Shown here in pieces: positions 8,456 through 16,714 of a DNA stretch of 37,895 nucleotides. This DNA is from Merismopedia glauca CCAP 1448/3. Lineage in GTDB: Bacteria; Cyanobacteriota; Cyanobacteriia; Cyanobacteriales; CCAP-1448. The DNA lies in the NCBI RefSeq assembly GCF_003003775.1, contig NZ_PVWJ01000045.1:1-37895 (forward strand), written 5' to 3'. A program made the position numbers and the translations under genes. The stretch's first letter is position 1. Every line of letters starts with the position of its first letter. The notes under the pieces are model-generated. The model was not told the DNA's origin. It worked only from the letters and a program-made list of their open reading frames with translations, and did no database searches.

Positions 8456-9334
8456 CTACTTTTCTAAAAAGGTAATTTGTAAAGTATCTACATCTAAAGA
8501 TATATGACGGTTTTGCTGTTTAATTAGGGAACTAAACTCTACTGTAACCTGCGATTGTTCTAGATAAACTGGATCGTTTTCAGGGCGAGAACCAGAAGAT
8601 TTTTCTTGCAACCAATCGGCTAATTCTCCTGAAAAACCTTGGTCTTTAGCTTTCAGATAATCAGTGCAACGACGAAACAGTTTTGGCAAAATCAAACTAC
8701 CCTTTTCACTAATATCATCCTGGGTGTCTAGAATAAAATCAGAGGTAGCATCAATTGACCACAAACCAAGGGATTCTTCACGAGCATTATAAGCTATTTC
8801 TCGCAAGTAATCTCGATGTAATTTTGGTGTAGATGTATAAACTGTGTAATAAGCAAAACCCGATTCAATCAAAAACTTATTGATTGTTTTTTCTAAAATA
8901 TCTTCATCAACTAAATTCCAATCTCCTAATTTTATTCCTGCTAAATCTTCAGCTTTTAACACATAAGAAATAGGTCTACCATTAGCATCAGCACCTTTAG
9001 TTAGAATCGCACCTGGAATAGTTTCTGGATTTGCTTCATCAACAGCATTACCCTTATAACTTATTTCTGCAAAACCTAGCTTTTCTAAAGTTGCATCCCG
9101 CGCCGTATCTCCCATTGGTTGAGCAAATTTACCATAATGGAGTTCTGGCGTATCGACGGATTCAAACCGCAGTTGAACGCTACCATCCTGCTTGCTTGGC
9201 TTGATCCGAAATGAACGATGTAAGTCTGTATATAGATCTGGATTGTCAGCTACAAAGCGCACTGAATCTCCATCTGGTTGTTTACCAATGACAACAAAAC
9301 TGCCAGAAATAGCTTTATAAAATGGAACTGCCAT
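8456..9334 (-). CDS. staphylococcal-nuclease-like (SNase/TNase) protein
   Basis: This 292-residue protein matches the thermonuclease fold. DGDSVRF (21-27) gives the calcium-binding Asp pair, LRFESVDTPE (55-64) gives the catalytic Arg56, a calcium-ligand Asp61 and catalytic Glu64, and NGRPISYV (119-125) supplies the second catalytic Arg120. AREESLGLW is the usual helix near the end of the domain. It should cleave phosphodiester bonds in DNA or RNA. The C-terminal 90 residues are extra to a minimal SNase domain. No signal peptide is visible, unusual for this mostly exported family, so a cytoplasmic role is possible. It stands alone on the minus strand. Confidence 0.75.
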   Translation of the reverse strand: MAVPFYKAISGSFVVIGKQPDGDSVRFVADNPDLYTDLHRSFRIKPSKQDGSVQLRFESVDTPELHYGKFAQPMGDTARDATLEKLGFAEISYKGNAVDEANPETIPGAILTKGADANGRPISYVLKAEDLAGIKLGDWNLVDEDILEKTINKFLIESGFAYYTVYTSTPKLHRDYLREIAYNAREESLGLWSIDATSDFILDTQDDISEKGSLILPKLFRRCTDYLKAKDQGFSGELADWLQEKSSGSRPENDPVYLEQSQVTVEFSSLIKQQNRHISLDVDTLQITFLEK

Positions 9335-9677
9335 AATTACCTCATAAGATATTTCATTGATAACTCAACTTATAGGCTAATGTCATCCGATTTTGGATTT
9401 TGATTTTGGATTGTCTCCAATTAGGTTATCAAAAATTTAAGAATGGTTGAAGACCAATTCACTTTGAAAATGCGATAAATCTTGGTAGGGGCGCAACGCA
9501 TTGCGGAGGTTGCGGTTCCGTCGTCGCACGGCGGAACTCCAGCAACCGTCCCCTACAGAGGGTTAATATGTAGCAGATATATAGTGATTTGGTATAAGAG
9601 GGCATTTTAACCCGCGTAGGCGGGTTTTGTTGGTATAGCTACGATTAAAATCGCCGAATTTATTTAATTCACGATCC
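9335..9677. other. intergenic region with two repeat elements
   Basis: No gene is apparent. Positions 9486-9558 form an element that begins GTAGGGGCGCAAC and ends with the inverse CCCCTAC, with an inner stem formed by GTTCCG and CGGAAC. Positions 9606-9655 hold a double-hairpin repeat, listed separately. Confidence 0.6.
9606..9655 (+). repeat. double-hairpin dispersed repeat
   Basis: Hairpin one is CCCGC-gtag-GCGGG (9611-9624). A linker reading TTTTGTTGGTATAGCTA follows, then hairpin two, CGATT-aa-AATCG (9642-9653). The same layout with different stem sequences occurs on the opposite strand at 18241-18290. Confidence 0.55.
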
Positions 9678-11078
9678 TTATTTGCTTTGAATAGTTAATA
9701 CTTGTGGTGGTGTAGAATCGGGTGGATAGATAAAATCTAACTCTACTTGTTGGCGACTTTGAGGAGGAATTTCGTAAGATAGTAATGGTTCTACTATTTC
9801 ACCTTTCCTTTGCCATAAGTGTAGATATTTAATAACAGGTTTTTTTTGTTTATCTCGATAACTTAATTTGACTGTTCCTCGGAAAAATGGAAAATCAAAA
9901 GGTGGCTGACGAAACCGCAAACCGCCTAAAGATAACTTATCTTCTTTGACGGGAGTTTGCAGGTTTAAAGTCACAGTTTTAGCTCTATCTGTTGGGTTAT
10001 AAAAAGGTAAAGTTAGTTTATATTCTACACAATAGTTTCCGTGAGCAGCATAAGCCGTATCTGGATATCTGGCTAACATTTTAGCTGTTTGAATTTGACC
10101 AGTTCCTAAAGTGCCAGCGACTAAGGTACTAATGGGATATGAAATTGGTGTTTGGATAGTATTAAGATCGATTTCAGGAAATTTACCGATCCAACTAGCA
10201 CCTTGAGAAACACCAGCAACTCTTCCATAAATAAATTGTCCGCTAGTTTGTCCTGGAGGAGTCGGAATTTTATCTCTATGCCCTGCGAAATTACCTGTTT
10301 CTAACAACTTTTTCCAATCTGATAAAGTGGGGGGGATTTCTTGGTTATCTCGATCTTGTTTGGCATACATTGCTAAACTAGCTACATAAACTTTGCCACT
10401 ACTTTTCAAGCGCAAGAATGTGGATCTACCGTTAATAGGTTTGGGTAAGTCTTTAACTGGAATAGGATGGTTTAATAGTAATTTACTTTCCCCTGGATTT
10501 AGAATGATTTTTGAGGGGAAATCTGACTGGCGTTTACCTCTTAATACATCTGCAACTGCTCTCGCACCTGGCCCGGAATAAGTTTTTCCTTCGGGATCTT
10601 CTACCCGATTTGGTTGTTTAATGAAGGGTGCATCTTGCATTAAATAAGATGCTCCTTGTAAGGTGTTAATAGTAACCTTTTTCTTGCCAGGATTATGAAT
10701 TATAATGCCGATATATAAGGTTTTGATATCTTTCGGCGTGTGGCTAAAATGATGGGCAAAGACATCAAATCTACCTTGAAAAGCATAGTTTAAATGGGCT
10801 TGACTATGCTTTTTTCCTGCTGGTGGAAAGGTTGATAATAAGATTCCTTCAACTTTTACCCATTCAGGACTATCACTATTAAAAACAGGAATATTATCTA
10901 AGCTACCTGGCAAACTTTTGATGGGATGTTTTTGAACAATTTCTTCAGGAGTTTTAATGACTGAAGTGGGTGAGTTTTGTGCTTTTAATGTTGGATTAAT
11001 GGGAAGTGTGGCTGGAACTAAACTACCTAATAATACAGATGTAAAAATTAGCAACTTGTTGATGGATTGAATAGTCAT
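9678..11078 (-). CDS. secreted DUF3370 protein
   Basis: This 466-residue protein starts with a signal peptide (hydrophobic segment about 8-25, cleavage near LKAQN). The mature part matches the cyanobacterial DUF3370 family as I know it: LPGSLDNIPVFNSDSPEW, EGILLSTFPPAGKK, HLNYAFQGRFDVFAHH, SGPGARAVADVLRGKRQ and NGRSTFLRLKSSGKVYVASLA. Length agrees with the family (roughly 450-530). The function is not known; it should act in the periplasm or outside. It starts 12 bases after the stop of the pyroglutamyl-peptidase-like gene on the same strand, so the two are probably co-transcribed, although no strong ribosome-binding site is visible. Confidence 0.9.
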   Translation of the reverse strand: MTIQSINKLLIFTSVLLGSLVPATLPINPTLKAQNSPTSVIKTPEEIVQKHPIKSLPGSLDNIPVFNSDSPEWVKVEGILLSTFPPAGKKHSQAHLNYAFQGRFDVFAHHFSHTPKDIKTLYIGIIIHNPGKKKVTINTLQGASYLMQDAPFIKQPNRVEDPEGKTYSGPGARAVADVLRGKRQSDFPSKIILNPGESKLLLNHPIPVKDLPKPINGRSTFLRLKSSGKVYVASLAMYAKQDRDNQEIPPTLSDWKKLLETGNFAGHRDKIPTPPGQTSGQFIYGRVAGVSQGASWIGKFPEIDLNTIQTPISYPISTLVAGTLGTGQIQTAKMLARYPDTAYAAHGNYCVEYKLTLPFYNPTDRAKTVTLNLQTPVKEDKLSLGGLRFRQPPFDFPFFRGTVKLSYRDKQKKPVIKYLHLWQRKGEIVEPLLSYEIPPQSRQQVELDFIYPPDSTPPQVLTIQSK

Positions 11079-11090
11079 AAAATTCTGAGA

Positions 11091-11621
11091 TTAAATACGA
11101 GATAATATTTGAGTGAAATCAGATATCATAGATGTTCTATTTGCAGAATTTAGAACCGGAACATGAATGAATATACAGGGAATTGTTTCTAATTTAGATT
11201 GTAAATAATTCAGGATTTCGTAATATAAACCTTCGCACACAAACTTACCAGCATCGTGACTAATTTGAGTGAAGTCTAAACCATCAATTAGAGAGGCTAA
11301 ATCTATTGATGTATGAAGTATACGATCTTGACAACTAGCACGAGATTCTACAGTTAAATAAGCACGATTTTCAGCCATTCCACAACAAGCGATCGCATCT
11401 GGTTTTATTTCCTCTATTCTTTCTATAATTAATTGACTAGCTGTGACAATATCTACGGGAAGTCTGCGTAATAGATCGAGTCGATGGGGATGAGGATAAT
11501 GTTCCTCTAAATTCCCTAACAGATCGTCTGAGGAATTAGATTGGTGATGGGGTAGCCAAATATCGAATGAAGTGAGTAGAATCTTGCTAGAACAGGTTGG
11601 CGAGTTGTAGGAGATAGACAT
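11091..11621 (-). CDS. pyroglutamyl-peptidase-I-like (C15) protein
   Basis: This 176-residue protein resembles peptidase family C15, which removes N-terminal pyroglutamate. KILLTSFDIW (13-22) matches the family's KILVTGFxPF start. The expected catalytic triad can be placed: Glu92 in LTVESRA, Cys129 in KFVCEGLYYEIL, and His153 in CIFIHVP. The protein is shorter and more divergent than classical Pcp (about 200-215 residues), so the substrate may differ. Its ATG is separated by one base from the GTG of hisH on the other strand, so the promoter of each gene must lie inside the other or be shared. The DUF3370 gene follows after 12 bases, suggesting an operon. Confidence 0.75.
   Translation of the reverse strand: MSISYNSPTCSSKILLTSFDIWLPHHQSNSSDDLLGNLEEHYPHPHRLDLLRRLPVDIVTASQLIIERIEEIKPDAIACCGMAENRAYLTVESRASCQDRILHTSIDLASLIDGLDFTQISHDAGKFVCEGLYYEILNYLQSKLETIPCIFIHVPVLNSANRTSMISDFTQILSRI
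11609..11613 (+). promoter_or_regulatory. ribosome-binding site fixing hisH GTG start
   Basis: AGGAG lies nine bases ahead of GTG 11623 and supports this non-ATG start. It is also inside the first codons of the divergent gene. Confidence 0.7.
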
Positions 11622-11622
11622 C

Positions 11623-12261
11623 GTGTCAGTAATTGCGGTTGTAGACTATGATATGGGTAATCTCCACTCAGCTTGCAAAGGTTTGGAAAAAGCTGGTGCT
11701 AAACCAAAAGTAACTGGGTTAGCTAAGGAAATTGAACAAGCCGATGCGGTAGTTTTACCAGGAGTAGGTTCATTCGATCCAGCTATGCAACATTTGCGAT
11801 CGCTCGATCTGGTACAACCAATTAAAGACGCTATAGCCTCTGGTAAACCTTTTTTGGGGATCTGTTTGGGTTTACAAATCCTATTTGAAGGTAGCGAAGA
11901 AGGTAACGAAGCCGGATTGGGTGTCATCTCCGGTACAGTCAAGCGGTTTCGTTCCGAACCTGGATTGACGATCCCGCATATGGGGTGGAATCAGCTAGAA
12001 ATGACTCAACCTCACCATCTGGTTTGGCGGAATCTCTCAAGCGAACCGTGGCTGTATTTCGTTCACTCTTACTACGTTGAACCACTAGATCCTACAGTTA
12101 CAGCAGCTACAGTAACTCACGGAAATCAAACAGTTACGGCTGCGATCGCGACAGGTAACCTCATGGCTGTCCAATTTCACCCAGAAAAGTCTGCAAATGC
12201 TGGTTTACAGCTTCTTTCTAACTTCGTGAACCATGTTCAATCTGGCTTAGTTACTGCATAG
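11623..12261 (+). CDS. hisH: imidazole glycerol phosphate synthase subunit HisH
   Basis: This 212-residue protein is the glutaminase subunit of histidine biosynthesis. With HisF it converts PRFAR and glutamine to imidazole glycerol phosphate and AICAR, supplying the ammonia. It is a class I glutamine amidotransferase: VVDYDMGNLHS at the start, PGVGSF oxyanion region, the nucleophile Cys81 in FLGICLGLQ, and the His186/Glu188 pair in QFHPEKS. PHMGWNQ and YFVHSYYV are HisH signatures. Length is normal for the family. The GTG start is fixed by AGGAG nine bases upstream. hisF is not adjacent, which is usual in cyanobacteria, where his genes are scattered. Confidence 0.97.
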   Translation: MSVIAVVDYDMGNLHSACKGLEKAGAKPKVTGLAKEIEQADAVVLPGVGSFDPAMQHLRSLDLVQPIKDAIASGKPFLGICLGLQILFEGSEEGNEAGLGVISGTVKRFRSEPGLTIPHMGWNQLEMTQPHHLVWRNLSSEPWLYFVHSYYVEPLDPTVTAATVTHGNQTVTAAIATGNLMAVQFHPEKSANAGLQLLSNFVNHVQSGLVTA

Positions 12262-12420
12262 CTGATGCAACTTTTGCATGAAATTCCGAAAAATTTCTAA
12301 TATTTAACTACCATCTCGGCTCTTTTGAGGTGAAATGGAAAAATCAAACAGCGATTTTGTCACAGCCAATATACATATGACGAAATTGCCTCGTTATAAC
12401 TACAACAACCGTAACTACCA

Positions 12421-12798
12421 ATGGCTACACCTTGTCATATCATTATTGAAAACAACCCTGTTGTGATTTATGCCAGTCGAAATGGTAGTCCGCAGAAGGT
12501 TTTACACATCTTAGAGCCATTTATCGAGACATTTTGGCAAGAAAGAGAAATTTCTGGAGAAAATCATTATACTCCAGAATGCCTAGCGGCTCAAGTTATC
12601 GTCAGATTTGGCTATGAAATCTGCGAAGATGACTTTTCTAACTTGCGAGTCGGTTTAGAATACGACTCAGAAGTCCAATATCTGTATCTGATATCTCTAG
12701 ATCGAACCGTTACTATTTGGGTTCCAGAAGAGGCATATCGCGCCAATCCCAGTATAGGATTGCAGGGGTGTCGTCAACTAGTAGCGCAGCTAAGTTAG
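12421..12798 (+). CDS. conserved-looking hypothetical protein
   Basis: I do not recognise this 125-residue protein. It is a soluble alpha/beta sequence with no signal peptide or membrane segment: HIIIENNPVVIYASRNG, then an acidic helix-rich middle (FIETFWQEREISGENHYTPECL), then beta-like YLYLISLDRTVTIWVP. It has three Cys but no metal motif. The ATG has no clear ribosome-binding site. It lies 159 bases after hisH, too far to assume one operon. The base composition is like that of its neighbours, and the reading frame uses ordinary codons, so I take it as a real gene, perhaps a small cyanobacterial family. Confidence 0.6.
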   Translation: MATPCHIIIENNPVVIYASRNGSPQKVLHILEPFIETFWQEREISGENHYTPECLAAQVIVRFGYEICEDDFSNLRVGLEYDSEVQYLYLISLDRTVTIWVPEEAYRANPSIGLQGCRQLVAQLS

Positions 12799-12836
12799 TG
12801 TTGAGTATTTGAAATTAGAAAGAGATAATAAAAGCA

Positions 12837-12860
12837 GTCCCCTGGCGGCTACCAAGGGAC
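12837..12860 (+). other. hairpin after hypothetical gene
   Basis: GTCCC-c-TGG and CCA-a-GGGAC arms pair around a six-base loop. There is no T run right after it, so it is a weak terminator candidate or part of a longer structured leader for the gene at 13018. Confidence 0.35.
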
Positions 12861-12944
12861 ACAACTTAACAAATTTTCTTTCCTTAATTGAAGAATAACA
12901 GCTTTAGGGCGATTGTTATTTATCTCACCTTAATCAGATAAAGA

Positions 12945-12960
12945 CTACCCGAAAGGGTAG
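12945..12960 (+). other. GNRA-capped hairpin in 5' leader
   Basis: CTACCC-GAAA-GGGTAG forms a perfect six-pair stem with a GAAA tetraloop, 58 bases ahead of the ATG at 13018. Such a compact loop suggests a structured RNA leader, but I recognise no riboswitch class. Confidence 0.4.
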
Positions 12961-13017
12961 GTTACATTCTCTTAGGTATTGGCTAAAACAGAGTTATCTA
13001 ACTTACGAGCAAATATC

Positions 13018-13512
13018 ATGAGAATCAAAACAAACTCCATCGCCATTGCCACTCTTTTGTTGGCGACTATAGGAAGTAACGCTTATGCTGTCGATCCCAC
13101 CGATCTAAAAGTAATGCCTAGTGCTGCTTGTCAAGGCAAAGGTTTCAATGAAGCAGCGAAACTTACTTTTTTTGAAGATGCATTAAAGAATAGTTCATCT
13201 TCAGATGCTTTCGTTATTTGTTCATTTGTCAAAGATAACGTTAATAATGGCATTGGTAAAACTTATTCAGCTATTGTTGAGGTTCAAGGCTCTAATGGGA
13301 AGAATGTATTTTGTACTTTGACAAGCCGCAGTCGATCCGGAAAGTTTTTAGCTGACGACTTTGAGACAGGTGGTGCTAACGGTGCAACTTTTCTTGCACT
13401 GAACATTAAGCAGCCAAACAACTTTAATAGTTCTTACTCAATTACTTGTATATTGCCTCCAAATGGGAGAATTTTTGGCTATACAACCTCTGAGCCATCA
13501 CCAACTGATTGA
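13018..13512 (+). CDS. secreted hypothetical protein
   Basis: This 164-residue protein has a clear signal peptide (MRIKTNSIAIATLLLATIG, cleaved near AYA-VD). The mature domain of about 140 residues holds four Cys (in SAACQ, VICSF, VFCTL and ITCIL), suited to two disulphides, and alternating beta-like strands. I do not recognise the family; many small exported cyanobacterial beta proteins look like this. ATG 13018 is preferred to TTG 12979 because the signal peptide then has normal length. It is a single-gene unit: a structured leader precedes it, and a strong intrinsic terminator follows at 13598-13633. Confidence 0.7.
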   Translation: MRIKTNSIAIATLLLATIGSNAYAVDPTDLKVMPSAACQGKGFNEAAKLTFFEDALKNSSSSDAFVICSFVKDNVNNGIGKTYSAIVEVQGSNGKNVFCTLTSRSRSGKFLADDFETGGANGATFLALNIKQPNNFNSSYSITCILPPNGRIFGYTTSEPSPTD

Positions 13513-13597
13513 TAATGGAATTTAGAGCCGAAAATGGGTATTTAATAGTCATTTTTACATAAATTAGAATATTGATTTTCGAGGCATCTTCCTGCAA

Positions 13598-13633
13598 ATG
13601 GGAGGGGAAAGTTTTTTCCTTCCCATCTTTTTT
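13598..13633 (+). terminator. intrinsic terminator
   Basis: ATGGGA-gGGGAA and TTCCTTCCCAT arms pair across a short T-rich loop with one wobble and one bulge, and a CTTTTTT run follows. It ends the secreted-protein transcript, 85 bases after its stop. Confidence 0.75.
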
Positions 13634-13724
13634 GTGAATAAATCCATTGCTGGAGAAGCAACTGTTCGAGAAGCTAAACTTGATTGGAACTGCTGTATGA
13701 CTTAACCACCAGCACTTCTCAATC

Positions 13725-14174
13725 CTAACTAGCTGGCTTAATCCAACGCCAAGCGATCGCCAGATCGATACTCGCAGCAGCTACAGCAAACACAATTGCG
13801 CTTTCTCCCAACAGTACAAAAGCCAACCAGGGTTGAGAAGTAAAGCGATCGCTAATGCTTTCTATTTGCGCCAAACCTCGCACCAAACCAAAAGCCATCA
13901 CTGCACCGCTTTTGAGATGAGGATTTTCTCCTTGACGGATAATGTAGCGATAAGTCACCCCGAATAGGAAACCAGAACCAAAAGCCACTGCTTCCCTCAC
14001 CCATGCCGATAGATCCTCAAAACTGCTGGGGAAAGCTGGTAAAACCCAGTTATTGGAAACTGTCAGCGTCTGGTGGATGAAAACCGTGAAAGTGAAAGTA
14101 ATCCCCACAGCGATCGCACCTAATAACCCTGCTTTAAGGGATTCGATTCGTTCTGCTAGATCAATTTGCTGCAC
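13725..14174 (-). CDS. hypothetical integral membrane protein
   Basis: This 149-residue protein has three or four hydrophobic helices: about 16-37 (GLLGAIAVGITFTFTVFI), 62-80 (AVAFGSGFLFGVTYRYII), a weaker one near 90-103, and 117-141 (AFVLLGESAIVFAVAAASIDL). The N-terminus is short and cytoplasm-like (LAERIESLKAG), and the end is IAWRWIKPAS. I recall similar small membrane proteins in many cyanobacteria but no function. It stands alone. A weak start context and HIP1 sites within the gene are the only other features. Confidence 0.65.
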   Translation of the reverse strand: MQQIDLAERIESLKAGLLGAIAVGITFTFTVFIHQTLTVSNNWVLPAFPSSFEDLSAWVREAVAFGSGFLFGVTYRYIIRQGENPHLKSGAVMAFGLVRGLAQIESISDRFTSQPWLAFVLLGESAIVFAVAAASIDLAIAWRWIKPAS

Positions 14175-14290
14175 GATCTCTGACTCCTCGCACCACTAGA
14201 ACTGATTTTACAGGTCTTTGAATTACCGTAAAATGTTTTTCCCCGATCATAAAAAGAACTAGAACTACCCCCATCTAATACCCAATTCCG

Positions 14291-14396
14291 GCGTTGCTGA
14301 ATCAAGGTATGAAATAGGTTGACAGCAAAAGTGGGAAGAGTGAGAGATCAGGGTGGAAGAAAACCCAATCAACAATCAACAATCAACAATCAACAG
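14291..14396 (+). repeat. truncated MITE-like repeat (copy 1)
   Basis: From GCGTTGCTGAATCAAGG onward this stretch matches 27188-27295 with only about seven mismatches in the first 84 bases, ending in four CAATCAA heptamers. The right terminal inverted repeat found in the other copy is missing. The element stops about 10 bases short of the response regulator's stop codon. Confidence 0.75.
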
Positions 14397-14406
14397 CATA
14401 ACAAAT

Positions 14407-15120
14407 TCAATTTTCTCGCAATACATAACCTACTCCTCGAACTGTTTGAATCAAGCGTTTTTCGCCTTCATCTTCGATTTTCAGGCGCAAATAACGAACA
14501 TAAACTTCAATCACATTTGACGCACCCATAAACTCATAACCCCAAACATTTTCTAAAATTTGTTCTCTAGTCAAAGTTTCGCGAGGATGAGACATGAGGT
14601 AGCGTAATAATTCAAATTCCTTCATTGTCAAGTCAATTTCTCGACCATTACGCAAAGCCCTGCGAGTAGCTAAGTCAAGAATTAGTTCGCCAAATTGTAA
14701 CTGTTCGTTTTTGACGGCTTTAGGTGGCAAATAGAGATGAATTCGTTGTAAAAAAACATCACTGCGGTAGGGTTTGAGAAAATAATCATCAGCCCCTGCA
14801 TCAAGACAAGCAACTCGGTCTTCTACCGTATCTCGCGAGACTAAAATTAAGATAGGCTGGCGATAACCCCCTCGACGCAACTGATTACACAGATCTAAAC
14901 CTGAACTGGTAGAAATTGTTCTATCTATGATGACTAGCGCAGGATGATGTTGGGTAGCCTGCTGCCAAGCATCTTGTAAGTTGTAAGCTAATACTGGGTT
15001 AAATCCTGCTGTTTGCAGATCGTTACCAATAGTGGCTGCTAAGGCAGTATCTGATTCTACTACCAAGACGCAGAGATTATGATTGTCTGAGATGTTAGCG
15101 CTCATGGGTACACTGGGCAT
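14407..15120 (-). CDS. OmpR-family response regulator
   Basis: This 237-residue protein has a receiver domain (about 16-130) and an OmpR/PhoB-type winged-helix DNA-binding domain (about 140-236, with LTMKEFELLRYLM, REQILENVWGY, VIEVYVRYLRLKI and RTVRGVGYVL). The phosphoacceptor Asp66 (VIID), switch Ser95 and Lys116 (FLKPY) are present. The acidic pair at the start reads E22-S23-D24 where PhoB-type proteins have Glu-Asp, so one magnesium-binding acid seems lost; phosphorylation may be weak. Divergent receivers of this sort include NblR-type regulators, but I cannot assign that name. No sensor kinase gene is adjacent. A truncated repeat abuts its 3' end. Confidence 0.9.
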   Translation of the reverse strand: MPSVPMSANISDNHNLCVLVVESDTALAATIGNDLQTAGFNPVLAYNLQDAWQQATQHHPALVIIDRTISTSSGLDLCNQLRRGGYRQPILILVSRDTVEDRVACLDAGADDYFLKPYRSDVFLQRIHLYLPPKAVKNEQLQFGELILDLATRRALRNGREIDLTMKEFELLRYLMSHPRETLTREQILENVWGYEFMGASNVIEVYVRYLRLKIEDEGEKRLIQTVRGVGYVLREN

Positions 15121-15262
15121 TTACTCTCAAACAAAAAACTTGAGTGAGATTGTCCCATTGTAGCTAGGCGATCGCCAAAAATTCACTCTCTTAACTAATT
15201 CGTGGGAAGTAGCAGAAATGAGGCTTCTGTTCTTCGGTAAGAGAAATAAGGAATAATGACCA

Positions 15263-16678
15263 ATGACTAAACCAATACAAGTCCGCAATCCCCGCACCGG
15301 AAAACTTGATTATGACATTGTTCCACCATCTGGTAATTTGCTAGAACAGCAATGTTTGGGCTTGCGTCAAGCCCAAAATCACTGGCAACAAATCGGTGTT
15401 GAAAGACGGATTGAAGCCTTAAAGCAGTGGAAACAAGCCGTATTATCTCAGCGCGATTCCCTGACTGAAGCTTTGGTAAATGATACGGGAAGATTGTCAA
15501 TTTCGGTTCTGGAAATTGATTCATTTCTTTCTAGTATCGATCGCTGGTGTAAATTAGCCCCAGAATTATTACAAGAATCTGAGAAAAACACAGCAATCCC
15601 GTTTATTCACCTCAAACAAACCTCAGTTCCTTATCCCTTGGTGGGGGTAATTAGCCCTTGGAATTTTCCCCTCTTACTGTCTACAATCGACACCATTCCA
15701 GCATTAATAGCGGGTTGTGCAGTCATTGTTAAGCCTAGTGAGATTGCTTCCCGCTTCGTAAAACCTCTAATGACAGCAATAAATGCCGTTCCCGATTTGC
15801 GTGATGTATTAACCTTTGTGGAGGGAGGAGGGGAAACGGGAGCTAATCTGCTCGAATATGTCGATTTAATCTGCTTTACGGGTAGTGTAGCCACAGGACT
15901 CAAAGTTGCAGAAGCAGCAGCTAAACGGTTTATTCCAGCCTTTTTGGAATTAGGAGGCAAAGATCCCGCGATCGTGCTGTCATCGGCTAATTTAGAATTA
16001 GCCACATCAGCAATTTTGTGGGGTTCGGTAGTCAATACAGGACAGTCATGTCTTTCGATTGAGCGTATTTACGTTGCTGAATCTATGTTTGAAGAGTTTG
16101 TAGACAAACTAGTTACCAAAGCCGAACGTTTAAAATTAGCCTATCCTACTGTTGAAAGTGGGGAAATTGGTCCAATTATTGCCGAGAGACAAGCAGAAAT
16201 TATTAGGGAACATTTACTCGATGCGATCGCCAAAGGGGCAGTTGTCGGCTGTGGCGGTAAAGTAGAAGAAAAAAATGGAGGCTGGTGGTGTCATCCGACT
16301 GTGCTGACTCAAGTAAATCACTCCATGAAAGTGATGACTGAAGAGACGTTTGGTCCGATTATGCCTGTAATGCCTTTTTCTACGGTAGAAGAAGCTATTA
16401 ACTTAGCGAATAATGTAATTTACGGACTAAGTGCTGCCATCTTTGCCGAAGAAGAATCAGAAGCCTTAGCCGTTGCTAGGTACATAGATGCTGGTGCTAT
16501 ATCGATTAATGATGCAGGACTTACCGCTTTAATCTATGAAGGAGCCAAAAATTCTTTTAAATTCTCTGGTTTAGGTGGTTCGAGGATGGGAACGGCTGGT
16601 TTAATGCGGTTTCTGCGGAAAAAAGCTTTTTTGGTGAAAACAAATGCCGTTCCCGATCCTTGGTGGTTTGATAGTTAA
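15263..16678 (+). CDS. aldehyde dehydrogenase family protein
   Basis: This 471-residue enzyme is an NAD(P)-dependent aldehyde dehydrogenase that oxidises an aldehyde to its acid. All key residues are present: Asn134 in SPWNFP, the cofactor Lys157 in VIVKPSE, the FTGS nucleotide loop, Glu229 in FLELGGKDP and the catalytic Cys263 in GQSCLS. EETFGPIMPVMPF and the glycine-rich end are also typical. The substrate is not readable; succinate-semialdehyde or apocarotenal-type aldehydes are possible. The start ATG has AAGGA ten bases upstream. It is divergent from the response regulator across 142 bases. Confidence 0.92.
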   Translation: MTKPIQVRNPRTGKLDYDIVPPSGNLLEQQCLGLRQAQNHWQQIGVERRIEALKQWKQAVLSQRDSLTEALVNDTGRLSISVLEIDSFLSSIDRWCKLAPELLQESEKNTAIPFIHLKQTSVPYPLVGVISPWNFPLLLSTIDTIPALIAGCAVIVKPSEIASRFVKPLMTAINAVPDLRDVLTFVEGGGETGANLLEYVDLICFTGSVATGLKVAEAAAKRFIPAFLELGGKDPAIVLSSANLELATSAILWGSVVNTGQSCLSIERIYVAESMFEEFVDKLVTKAERLKLAYPTVESGEIGPIIAERQAEIIREHLLDAIAKGAVVGCGGKVEEKNGGWWCHPTVLTQVNHSMKVMTEETFGPIMPVMPFSTVEEAINLANNVIYGLSAAIFAEEESEALAVARYIDAGAISINDAGLTALIYEGAKNSFKFSGLGGSRMGTAGLMRFLRKKAFLVKTNAVPDPWWFDS

Positions 16679-16714
16679 CCGCTTCTTGAGAAAAGTGACT
16701 TCCAACCAGCTAAA

